From NCBI GenBank assembly GCA_048213135.1, contig PS015078.1, positions 45,309 to 109,308 of the forward strand: a stretch of DNA of 64,000 nt. The letters run 5' to 3'. Position numbers and translations under genes: made by a program. The notes beneath the pieces are model-generated. The model saw only the letters and a program-made list of their open reading frames with translations, was not told where the DNA came from and searched no databases. Below are positions 12,797 through 22,125 of the stretch, piece after piece (position 1 is the first letter of the stretch; each line of letters opens with the position of its first letter). The stretch is from Reclinomonas americana ATCC 50394. Taxonomy: Eukaryota; Jakobida; Jakobea; Jakobida.

Positions 12797-15205
12797 ATGA
12801 CGAAGGGCGAAGTCCGCGTGATTGTGACTTTGGACGGACTTCGCTCATTTTCGCCAGAGTGCAAATTTGTTATCAAACGAAGGGAGCTGTGCGCGATGAA
12901 CACGATCCTCAACACCCGCGAGTTGCAAGACGCTTTGCATGAGGCCAACGTCGAGCGCCAGAGGTACTGTGTGTGTGTCTGTAGTTGTGTGTGTGCGTGT
13001 GTGTGTGTGTCTGGTTGGGGAATGGCGCCAGGTCGCTCTCAACTGGTCACTCTCTTTCGTGTTGCTTTGCGTGTGTGACGTGTGGATGATGACGATCACT
13101 TCTCTGTCTTTGCGCACGAGCGCGCGTGTGTGATGGAGAGTGCACTTGTGGTGCGAATCTGCACACGCTCTCTGTGTTGGTCGCCAGCGCGCCATCACTC
13201 GCGAAATCGCCCTCTCTCTCTCCACACACACTCACGCGACTTTACTCTCTCTGTGTGTGTGTGCTCGTGTGTGTGTTCTGTTAACGATGGCACGTTTGTG
13301 TGTGTGTGTGTGTGTGTGTTTCGAGAGTGTGCATTCGGTCATCCTTTTGGGAACCAGATGCAGTTCACATCTCGCCTTGTCGCTCTCTCTCTCTCTCTTC
13401 ATGATCGCCTTGTTATCTATCTCATTCATCGCGGGTGTGTGAGAGAGAGAGCGTGCCCGCTGTTGTGTGTGTGCTTGCGTGTGTGTGTGTGTGTGTGTGA
13501 CAAGACGCGACATTGCGCGCCAAAACTTCGTCCCTTCTCTCACACACTCTTGTCCACGCCAGGCTCGAGGCTGAGCTGAAGGCCATGGACAACACACTGC
13601 GCACCAAGGAGGAGGCACTGGTCAAGTTGTCCAAGGTGTGTGCAGTGTCGGTGATATTTCAACCCCTCCTCTCTCAATATGAGAGTTGAACCGTCGTGCG
13701 CTTTCAGGAGAAGAGCCAGCTGGCGGAGCGCGCTCTGCAGTTTGAGGCCGAGGTCAGCTCGCTGAAGGATCGCCTGCGTGCGTACGAGGACGAGAAGAAG
13801 TCGCTGGCGGCATCCAAGGCGCAGGTGGAGGCGCAGCTGCGCAAGTTTGAGCGCCAGCAGCGCTCAGAAGAGAGCGCGAACCAGCTGGAGCTCAACTACC
13901 AGGTGGAGAAGCTGCAGAATGAGGTGAGCCTCACAGCGGCGACCAGCTGCACGTTGTGTCTTGTGTGTGTGTGCGAGGGTTGCTGACGTGGCGTCCATCA
14001 GAATGCGTTGTTGAACAAGAAGCTGGAGGAGCTGAAGGAGGAGACCAAGACGCTGTACCGCTTCCAGGAGCTCAAGACACAAGCGATTGAGAAGCTGACG
14101 GCGCGCATTCGCGAGTACGGCGATCTGGAGGAGAAGCACAAGGACATGGAGGTATGTGACTGATGGTGACACTTCCTTCACTCTCTCCTCTCCTACACAC
14201 TCATCACCCGTCTCTCTCTCGTCCCGTCGAATAGCACCACTTCCGCCTGTTGCAGGTGGTGGTGCCGGACCAGCAGCGCCACATTGAGCAGCTGAAGGCG
14301 ATTGAGAAGCAGAAGAACGAGGAGATTGAGAAGCTGCTGAAGGAGGCCCGCGAGGACTCATCGCTGACGGCGCTGACCACCGAGAAGAGCGTGCTGAACA
14401 ACGAGCTGAAGCGCTGCCGCGAGATCCGCGCCCAGCAGGTAACGCACACCTCTCCACCATGTCATTGCCATCATCACCATCGTCCTTGCTCACCTATCAC
14501 TCTCCGTGCATCATTAGGACCGCACCATTCGCGCGCAGCAGTTGCGCATTGAGCGCCTGCTGGCCCGTCTGGAGACGCTTGCCTCGTGCAATGGCGGCCA
14601 GAAGAAGAAGCCGCGCGCCGAGCGCCAAGACCTGGCCGACATTGACGTTGAGGGCATCACGGAGGAGACAGTGAAGCGTGAGGAGCGCGAGGAGCTCGTA
14701 CCGGTCAAGCTGTACAACGTGCTGCAAGATGAGGTGCGCGCTCTCCAACAGAGCATTCTCGACAAGGAGGACCTGGTGCGCGAGAAGGACGCTGCGATTG
14801 AGGTGAGTGAGAGAGCTGTCATACAGGGAAAGGAAAAGGTGTGAAGTACTCATCATTCGCCCCCTCGCAGCACCTGGAACGCAAGGTGTCAATTGTCAAC
14901 AAGGCCAAGGTCAGCGATTCCCGCGTGGCGCAGAACGCCTACAAGGAGCTGGAGGCCGAGTTCCTGGCGATGCGCGAGGAGATGGAGATCAAGGAGAGCA
15001 AGTTCAAGGAGCTGGAGGCCTCATTGAGGCGAGAGGTGCACCGTGCCAAGGCCGCCGTACGCCGTGCCGAGGGTGGTCCCTTGGAGCAACAACCAAGCGG
15101 CCGCCGGAGTCAGCAGGGTGGTGAGTAGTGTGTGTGCAGAGTGGAACGTACTGTGTGCTCGTGCTGATTGAGTGTGCTGTGATTGTAGGTGCCGCTGCTC
15201 GCTAA
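12797..15205 (+). CDS. Coiled-coil protein, function unknown
   Basis: Exon 1 runs from ATG 12,797 (or the in-frame ATG at 12,896) to 12,963. A roughly 600-nt intron follows, then exons near 13,563-13,635, 13,709-13,921, 14,002-14,152, 14,270-14,440, 14,519-14,801 and 14,870-15,121. The product is almost entirely heptad-repeat sequence rich in Glu, Lys, Gln and Leu (for example TLRTKEEALVKLSK, AQVEAQLRKFERQQ and NEEIEKLLKEAREDSSL), with one basic, Gly-containing break (CNGGQKKKPRAERQ) in the middle. The stop is either TAG at 15,126-15,128 or, if the GTGAGT there is a donor, TAA at 15,203-15,205 after a tiny last exon. The upstream stop codon is only 46 bp away. Golgin, centrosomal or ciliary coiled-coil proteins all look like this and I cannot choose among them. 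Confidence 0.65.
12964..13562 (+). repeat. Long first intron filled with (GT)n and (CT)n tracts
   Basis: This interval starts with GTACTG after an exon and ends with CAG before the next coding exon. It contains several perfect GT runs (about 12,967-13,010, 13,253-13,275, 13,298-13,320, 13,477-13,499) and a CT run near 13,385-13,398. At about 600 nt it is several times longer than other introns in the window. Confidence 0.7.
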
Positions 15206-15262
15206 GTGCTCTGCGAGTTCGTGTGCATGATGAATGTGTTGAACCGGAAGAGGATGAAGGAT

Positions 15263-15370
15263 NNNNNNNNNNNNNNNNNNNNNNNNNNNNNNNNNNNNNN
15301 NNNNNNNNNNNNNNNNNNNNNNNNNNNNNNNNNNNNNNNNNNNNNNNNNNNNNNNNNNNNNNNNNNNNNN
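15263..15370. other. Assembly gap (108 N)
   Basis: A run of Ns. The 57 bases between the coiled-coil gene and this gap show no gene. Confidence 0.99.
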
Positions 15371-15629
15371 CCTCTGCTGCTCTTATTTTGTGTGTGTGTG
15401 TTGTCTCCTGTCTGCCTATCTCCATGTCTATGCCGTCTGTGTTTTACACTCTTCTCTTTACAGTTTGTCGCCATGTGTGTGTGTGTGTGTGATCGTGATA
15501 CGATGAGGGAATGAGGGGAAAGAGACATTGCGTTTTCGTCGTTTGAGATCGTCTCCCCACCTCCCCCCGCTCCTTATCGTCATGATTATATAAAAGCCCA
15601 ACAACAAGAGTACACCGATTGATCGTCAT
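15371..15629. other. Isolated 259-bp contig between two gaps
   Basis: It contains GT-rich sequence, a pyrimidine-rich stretch and a TATATAAAAG string near 15,588-15,597 that could be a TATA-like element. No convincing coding exon is visible on either strand, and its orientation cannot be judged. Confidence 0.5.
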
Positions 15630-15891
15630 NNNNNNNNNNNNNNNNNNNNNNNNNNNNNNNNNNNNNNNNNNNNNNNNNNNNNNNNNNNNNNNNNNNNNNN
15701 NNNNNNNNNNNNNNNNNNNNNNNNNNNNNNNNNNNNNNNNNNNNNNNNNNNNNNNNNNNNNNNNNNNNNNNNNNNNNNNNNNNNNNNNNNNNNNNNNNNN
15801 NNNNNNNNNNNNNNNNNNNNNNNNNNNNNNNNNNNNNNNNNNNNNNNNNNNNNNNNNNNNNNNNNNNNNNNNNNNNNNNNNNNNNNNNNNN
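15630..15891. other. Assembly gap (262 N)
   Basis: A run of Ns that removes most of the minus-strand gene starting at 15,997. Confidence 0.99.
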
Positions 15892-15997
15892 GGCGCTCGC
15901 GTCGTCGTGTGTCCAGCGAGTCCTCACTGTCGCTGTCGACATCACGCAGACGCAAGGCAACCGCTGTGCGACCAGAGGCTGCGCGTGGTCGCGACAT
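15892..15997 (-). CDS. 5' fragment of an Arg/Ser-rich protein, cut by a gap
   Basis: An ATG at 15,997 opens about 35 codons (beginning MSRPRAASGRTAVALRLRD and continuing with an Asp/Ser-rich, Arg-ending stretch) before running into the gap at 15,891. The composition resembles the start of a phosphoprotein or an RS-like protein, but nothing diagnostic is left. It is divergent from the small zinc-finger candidate, with start codons 118 bp apart. It could be a chance open frame. Confidence 0.35.
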
Positions 15998-16114
15998 TTT
16001 ATTTCTATTTGAATTTCGTCGCAGAGGACGACTGGTGGTGTGACGTCGCTGATACCACTCAGTGTCCCCTGTGCTGCTGCTGCAAGGGTATAGCTATATA
16101 CGAGTGTGGAAAGT

Positions 16115-16300
16115 ATGGGGAGACTGCGGGGAAAGCGAATTCCACGTATCGCGACGTCGAGAGCTCCTATCCATGCACAAGCACACGTCTGCACCATGTG
16201 CATGCATCGCTTCTTGTGCACAGGCAAGGCTCACTCGCGCGCCAAGGAAACACAGGAGCATGGCTGTGGCGCTGCGAAGTTTGCCTGTCCTGAACGTTGA
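16115..16300 (+). CDS. Small Cys/His protein resembling zf-met2 zinc-finger proteins
   Basis: A 61-codon intronless frame from ATG 16,115 to TGA 16,298-16,300. A basic N-terminus of about 27 residues precedes HVCTMCMHRFLCTG and then KETQEHGCG and FACPE. The spacing of CxxCMxxFxCT followed by a second Cys/His group resembles the small plant and protist zf-met2 family (about 70-80 residues), whose members are basic and carry one zinc site. Residues able to bind zinc would be the two Cys of CxxC plus His and Cys from the second half. It lies 30 bp upstream of the next plus-strand start codon. The similarity is short and judged by eye, so a chance frame is not excluded. Confidence 0.45.
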   Translation: MGRLRGKRIPRIATSRAPIHAQAHVCTMCMHRFLCTGKAHSRAKETQEHGCGAAKFACPER

Positions 16301-16330
16301 TCGTCAGTCGGTTTGTGACGAGAGAGCAAA

Positions 16331-16525
16331 ATGGCTGCGCCGCCCGTGATGAGCGCCGCTGAGCGCGAAGTGAGTGTGATTGTGTCCAAGTGGGAGTTCC
16401 AGACGTACGGCTTCAGTGTGCGCACTGCCAAGCGAGCGGAAGACGGCTTGTCAGTCATTCGCGTGCTCTTCAGCCGTTGCGCGCGCAGCATCAGTTGTCA
16501 ACTGTGTGTGAGTGTGTGAGACTGA

Positions 16526-16557
<32 letters not shown>

Positions 16558-16833
16558 GCAGAACCCGATCAGACGTGCCCTGTGCCCAAGACCAGCGTTT
16601 CGGTCGACTTTTTCAAGGACTCGTCGACGGGTCGTCTCAGGTCAGCGCGCGCGCAGTGCTGTTGTGATCGGGGCGTTGGATTGCTGATGGTGAGCTATTG
16701 CAGGTATCTGCTGGAGGGTCAGCAGTTTGAGCATGACGCGGAGGAGGCGTGCAATGAGGAGTGGATTCGGCAGCTGCACGACATGAAGCGCGCGATTCGG
16801 GAACAGTTTGACTCGCTCGAGAGGCCACGGTGA
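16331..16833 (+). CDS. Small protein of about 125 residues, unknown, or N-terminal exons of the Sec6 gene
   Basis: Exon 1 starts at ATG 16,331 and encodes MAAPPVMSAAEREVSVIVSK and a segment ending near ARSI. An intron containing a (GT)n run ends at the CAG before 16,561. Exon 2 (about 16,561-16,639) reads TCPVPKTSVSVDFFKDSS. A second intron ends near 16,703. Exon 3 is acidic and helical (GQQFEHDAEEACNEEWIRQL) and closes with TGA at 16,831-16,833. The CACG before that stop is followed by GTGAGA, which could instead be a splice donor joining this to the Sec6 gene across the gap. I do not recognise a domain. Confidence 0.5.
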
Positions 16834-16870
16834 GATCGCCAATGGCACAAGTGTGGCGCGCAATGGACGG

Positions 16871-16890
16871 NNNNNNNNNNNNNNNNNNNN
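16871..16890. other. Assembly gap (20 N, contig join)
   Basis: A fixed-length 20-N spacer. It forms the left edge of a contig that seems to be inverted. Confidence 0.99.
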
Positions 16891-17309
16891 GCATCCGGCG
16901 GCAACGCACGCAACGCCTGCAAGTCGGCCACCTGCTGCACGGCTGCACCCAGCGAGTTCTGCATCAGCTGTCCCACTGCACTGGCAATCGCCAGCGCACC
17001 AGTGCTCGAGCGTGGACCCGCCACAATCGCCTGTGCCATGGCTTGCAAGCTACATCACACGGACGCGCGTGCATGAGACAATGTGAGAGAGAGAGAGACA
17101 AGCAGAAGAGAATGCGCGCGCGCACTTTCTGTTGGTCTCGCGGACCAAGAATGCACCGGGTCCACTTCTCCCGCCCGCGGCTCCACCACGGCTGCTCGCG
17201 CCTGCTCCATTGCCACTCATGTTGCCACTGCGCATCGAGTGCAAGTCGAGCAAATCACTGTCGAGGTCCGAGTCTTGTGCGCGGTGACCCGGTCCACCTC
17301 CGCGTTGGT
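16891..17309 (-). CDS. Exons on a small, probably inverted contig; likely upstream coding sequence of Sec6
   Basis: On the minus strand this contig has two good exons: one reading DSDLDSDLLDLHSMRSGN and a Gly/Ala/Ser-rich stretch ending GAFLVRETNRK, then a GT-AG intron of about 80 nt, then AMAQAIVAGPRSSTGALAIA to ALRALPPDA at the gap edge. The flanking contigs code on the plus strand. Flipping this contig places the minus-strand exons directly upstream of the plus-strand Sec6 exon that begins at the next gap. In its given orientation the minus frame would run into good plus-strand coding sequence at 16,700-16,830. The residues themselves are not recognisable as a Sec6 domain, so a separate small gene remains possible. 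Confidence 0.45.
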
Positions 17310-17329
17310 NNNNNNNNNNNNNNNNNNNN
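17310..17329. other. Assembly gap (20 N, contig join)
   Basis: A fixed-length 20-N spacer immediately before the first clear Sec6 exon. Confidence 0.99.
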
Positions 17330-20300
17330 GGAAGTGGGCTTTCTGGGCCAGCCGGATCTGTTTGAGTTTGAGACGGATGCACGTGAGTCGGCGCTGCGCG
17401 ATGTGGCGTCGCAGTTGCGCACGGCGGAGGACTTGGCGCGGTTGCCGGGCATTCGCCAGCGCTTCGATCAGAAGCTGGAGCAGGTCAAGAACCAGCTGCG
17501 CACGCTGTCGCGGACGCAGCTGGAGCAGGCCAAGGTCGCCGTCGGCAAGATCGATCAGGTGAAGGGCACGGTGGCGTCGCTCGACACCGAGTTCTCGTCG
17601 CTGGAGTCTGGCTTTGATCGCGTGTCGGTCGGTCTCGTGCGCGACTACGACCTCATTCGTCGGGTGGAGAACATTCGGCGCAACGTGTTTGAGACGATGA
17701 CGGAGCTGAAGAAGATCCTGGATCTGGAGAGTGAGGTACGTGCGTGCAGGCGTGGCGGGGTGCGCAGCGCAGTGGACAAGTGACGGTCGTATGCATGCGC
17801 AGATTACCAGCATTCAGTCGCAAATGACCGACGACATGCAAATCCACGACGTGTTCCGCCGCACGCGCAAGCTGGAGACGCTCAAGGAGTTCCTGACGCG
17901 AGAGGTGCGTTGGGTTTGCTGATGTTGTCACGTAGCACAACTCACACACATCGACGGGGCGGCAGGTCTCTGGCAAGTATCGTGTGGAATTCGAGCGATA
18001 CTTCCGCCGCGTGGAGGAGCTGACGGTGGACTTTGAGGAGCGCTTCTGGGGTCTCTTTGAGCAGATTCTGATTCTGGCCGATGTGCGTCGCAGCAAAACG
18101 CGCTCGTGTTCAGCAACACCGTTTAATTGTTGTGGCGCACAGGAAAACCCCGCGCTGCTGGTCAAGTTGGCGCGCGTGATTGACGACGACTTGAATGACT
18201 TGGAGCTGAATCACCAGTATGAGGGTCAGATGTTTCTGCGCGTGGAGAAGATTGTGCTGGAGAACTATGTCAAGAGTTCCGACGGCATTCGCTTGTCAAT
18301 TACTTTTCGTCTGCTTCTCACTTTCTTTCTTTCTTGAACGCAGCATACACCAAGAAGGCCGTGCCTCCAGCACCGTCAGAGTCCGATGATGACGATGACG
18401 ACGACGACGACGATGACGATGGCGACGGCCACGACGACTCTGACACAGCTTCGTCCGACGATCCGAAGAAGAAAAAGAAAAAGACGAAGAAGACCGGACA
18501 CAAAAAGAAGCCAAGTGCTGCGAAACCGGCAACAGCAGCTTCTGCCAAGCCTGCAGGTGCGTGCCAATCGTGTCGATTGGGAGTCCTCCGCTGCGGGTGC
18601 TGACTCGTGTTGTCGCAGCGAGTGGATCTCGAGGGAAACCGGCCGACGATGCCGCTGATGTGCAGGTGATGGGTCTCGCCGATTTTGGCATCGATCTGAA
18701 GCGCACCGCCCAACAACGCTCGGCGGCCGCTGCTGCGGCTTCGGGACGAGCCGCCGCCGATGACGACGAAGATGACGACGGCGACGACGATGAGTACGAT
18801 GATGACGACGACGATGATGATGGGCATCGGAGAGGGAAGAAAGGCGGCAAGGGCGACGATGGCAAGAAGAAGCCCGTGAGTGGCGGCACCAAGGACGACG
18901 ACACCAGTCACGATGACGGCAGTGAGGATCTGCCAGAGTCGCCCTTGCCGACTGGCCGTGCACGCGACTCGCCCCCGGCGACGACCAAACCGGGAAGTGC
19001 AGGTGAGCGTGTGTGTGTTTGTGTGTGTGCGAGGTGTACTTGCGGTGTGCACTGACATGATGATACGATGTGTGTAGCAGCGGCGGCAGGAGGTGCGCAG
19101 GGCGACCGTGGAGAGTATGAGTTCGACGATGACGCGTTCCTTGACGGCGACGACGACGAATACGATCCGGAGCTGTACGAATTGGCCAATCGTGTGCCGG
19201 TAAAGCGACCCTCGGACGACAAGAAGGGCAAGGGCGGTGCCGGTGGTGGAGGCGGCGGTGGTAGTGGCGGTGGTGGTGGTGGGAGTGCCAGTGGCAGCAC
19301 TCGTGACGGCAGCGGACGGCCCGCGGGCGGAGCGTCTGCCGCTGCTCCTGCGGCTGCGGCAGCCGCACCTCCACCAGTTCCAGACGGTGCGCATTGTCTT
19401 CATCATCTCTCTATGACGCTGTATACAAGCTCACGTTTGTGTTCACAGAGGACTCTGATGACGGCGAGACGGAAATGGCGAGGTACTCATGCCTGAGCCA
19501 CTCTCCCTGCGTTCCTGACTGTTTCCTGTCTCACGAACCCTTCCTCTCCACAGTATCATGCCCGTGCTGCGCGATCATGGCGTCGAGGAGGCCATTCAGA
19601 AGCTAAAGGAGGAGTTTCCAGTGCTCTCCGACATCAAAGTCGCTCTCGAATGCATCAAGGGCCTCATGGACGACCTGTATGCGGTGGACGTCATGGTGCT
19701 GCCGTGCTTCCCGCTGACGTTGCGTGCATCTGTCTCACTGATTTGAGCCGACTCGTGACCCAAATAACTCTCGTATTTCGTCGCAGGTCACCGATCATGG
19801 ATTACTGGGTGCAGCACACACATCGAGTGGTGGTTCTGTGCCTGAAGCAATTCTCGCAGCGTCTCGACGACCTGGAGATGGAGCAAGTGGTCAACATTAG
19901 TTGCGTTTGTCGCCTTTGTGCTCTTTGGTGTTGCTCGCAGCCACTCACTCGTCGTGGTAGTCGAGAGCTTTGAGCGGTACCGTAAGGATCTGATGGAGCT
20001 GATGGGCTCGCTCGACAAGCTCGATCTGCAGGACTACAAGGCCTACTTTGACACGCTCTGCTTTACATTCTCGCGCCAAGTGGCGGTAAGTCGCTCGGGC
20101 ATCCTCGCTCTCCTTTCGCTTCCTCCGCCCTCATTCCTCTGCGCTGCGCCACAGTCCAAACTTCGCGAATGGCTCGGCAACATTGTCAAGCGCGAGCTCA
20201 CGCGTGTGTACGAGCTCAGCAATGCGGCGGCGTCGGCACAGAGTGGCGAATTGTATGTGAGCAGCGACGACGGTGTAACGACGCTGGCCACCATCTATCT

Positions 20301-22089
20301 TTACCAGATCATCAATCAGCAGCTGGAGCGTATCGGCTCCATCTCCACGGGCACGGTAAGCGGGTTGAGAGAGAGAGAGAGAGAGCGAGGTGGATGTGCG
20401 AGTCACTGACTTGGTCCGCGTCCTCAGCTGCTTTGGGAGGTCTCCAAGGGCTCTGTCGACGCCATCTCATTCTACCAGCAGACTCTCATTGAGACGGCAC
20501 GACGTGCGTTGTTGTCTCTCCTCGTGCAGGGTGCGCTCCGTTTCTCACGGTGTGTTTTTGCGCAGAGAACCGTGATCGCCTGCCCATCCGCTACATGTGC
20601 GCGATTGTCAACAACACCGAGCATGCACTCATGTTGCGTCATGTTCTTCTGTCTTGATTGGTTTCTCGGCTAACGCGATGTGCAGTGCATCGGAGGAGTT
20701 CCGCGGTCTGGTGACTCGCCTGCTGACACCGCTCGTGCGGGCCAAGGCGCGCGAAATGGAGATCCACGGCGGAACTGGCGAAGCTGCGGTCCCGGTGTCG
20801 GAGACGAGTGTTCTGGACTTTTTGAACAAGCTCGACGAAGGTACACGCTGTCCCTCTCATTTATGACACGAGAACACATATCATTTCTCACCTGCTGTCG
20901 CGCCGTCAGTGTTCCTGGATGGTGAGAAGCAGCTTCGCGAGCTGCTGCTGGATCGATTGCAAAGGGAAACAAGCTCTTTCCATGCGAGCCTGTTTGAGGA
21001 GGATTGGGCCAACACGCCCCTGGTGGAGGAGTGGATGGCTGCGGTGTCGACCCTGATGAAGGAGGTGGTCTCGTCGCTGGCCCGCGTGTTTGTCACTGGT
21101 GTCGTTGCGTGCACTTGCTGGCTGCTGCTGCTGCTGCTGCTGCTAGTGTTCCGTCTGATTGGTAACACTGCAACGCAGCTGGGAGAAATGATGAATCGCT
21201 GCTCAAAGGCCTACGTTTCCCAGCTGCTGACGAAGAAAAAGTTGTGCCATGCTGTGTTTTTTTCTTGTGATGCCTGCTGGAGCAGCGAGGCGGGATGACT
21301 GACACCTTGTGGGTGCAGGAAGCTGCAGCCTGGTGCCGACGACATGCTGCACGAGGACTTCCAGATCATGGTGCAGGCGTTTGAGCCGTTCAAGGAGCAC
21401 GAGGCCACCGCCGGTCGCGACTGGGAGACGTTTTGCGAGAGCAACTTTAGACCAGTGCAACTCTTGTCGACGTTGGTGGGAGCGTTGCGTACGGAATCGT
21501 GTGCATCGATTGATGGTGGGAGGGCGTGAGCTGATTGTGAGACGCACGCAGAACGGAGGAAAACATGGCTTTGCAGTATCGCGAGATCTTGCGCATTTTC
21601 CCGGACACACCGCCCGAGTTGGCCTTGCGCGTGCTCGACGCACGCAAGAACGCGGACAAGTCCTTCAAGAAGCGCATGGCGGCTGAGTTGCCGCTGGTGT
21701 ACGATGCGTATGTGGAGCAGCGAAGGAAGTTCCGCGAAGACCAGTTGGTGGCGGCCGGCACAGATCTCGGTGTCAGTGTGTTTGGTTGCGTGCGCACCCT
21801 CGCAAAGTGTCGATCACGCACGCTGCTCGTCGTCTCCTGACACACGCACGTAGGTTTCTTCGCCGAGCTGATGCCGGAAGACGCAGCGCGCTTGGTGGCG
21901 CGCGACGATGCCGCGTACAGGGCAGCCGTTCCTGGAGAAGGTGCCAGTGGTTCAGGAGCTGCCGGTGGAGGTGGCGGCGACAAGCAATCGCGCAAGGCCG
22001 CGGCGGCGGCGGCTGCCGAGAAGACGGCCGAAGCACAATTCGAAAACGTGGAAGTCGGCAATCTCGACGACTTCCTCTCTGGTCTGTAA
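17330..22089 (+). CDS. SEC6: Exocyst complex subunit Sec6 (EXOC3), 5' end incomplete
   Basis: Sec6 is a core subunit of the exocyst, which tethers secretory vesicles to the plasma membrane before SNARE fusion. The first exon here holds the N-terminal coiled coil (ESALRDVASQLRTAEDLARL, then LEQVKNQLRTLSRTQLEQAK), the usual start of Sec6. Exons at 17,800-18,300 continue it (FRRTRKLETLKEF and VEELTVDFEERFWGLFEQIL). After a large low-complexity insertion (18,345-19,485) the conserved body resumes: GVEEAIQKLKEEFPVLSDIK, a strong donor after GLMDDL, then QRLDDLEMEQ, NRDRLPIRYMCAIVNNTEHA, FLDGEKQLRELLLDRLQRE and the C-terminal helical bundle, with KKRMAAELPLVYDAYVEQRR near 21,670-21,730. It ends LDDFLSGL with TAA at 22,087-22,089. 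At least 14 introns are present. It is convergent with the MFS gene, stop codons 36 bp apart. Confidence 0.88.
18345..19485 (+). repeat. Asp-, Lys- and Gly-rich low-complexity insertion inside Sec6
   Basis: In-frame exons here encode a run of about a dozen Asp, then a Lys-rich patch (KKKKKKTKKTGHKKKP), a second Asp/Glu run, a Gly repeat near 19,240-19,290 and an Ala/Pro stretch, interrupted by short introns. The flanking exons join in frame to conserved Sec6 sequence on both sides. Confidence 0.75.
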
Positions 22090-22125
22090 ACAAACAAATA
22101 CTACAACGTGTTTAAAGGTTCGCTT

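Noticed and set aside
13240-13330. Regularly repeated GT and CACAC units that look array-like
   Set aside because: These are simple dinucleotide repeats without unique spacers of fixed length; not a CRISPR array.
17900-22089. A tight functional cluster of exocyst and trafficking genes
   Set aside because: Sec6 and Sec15 are more than 23 kb apart with unrelated genes between them and no shared promoter, so co-location is probably chance in a compact genome.
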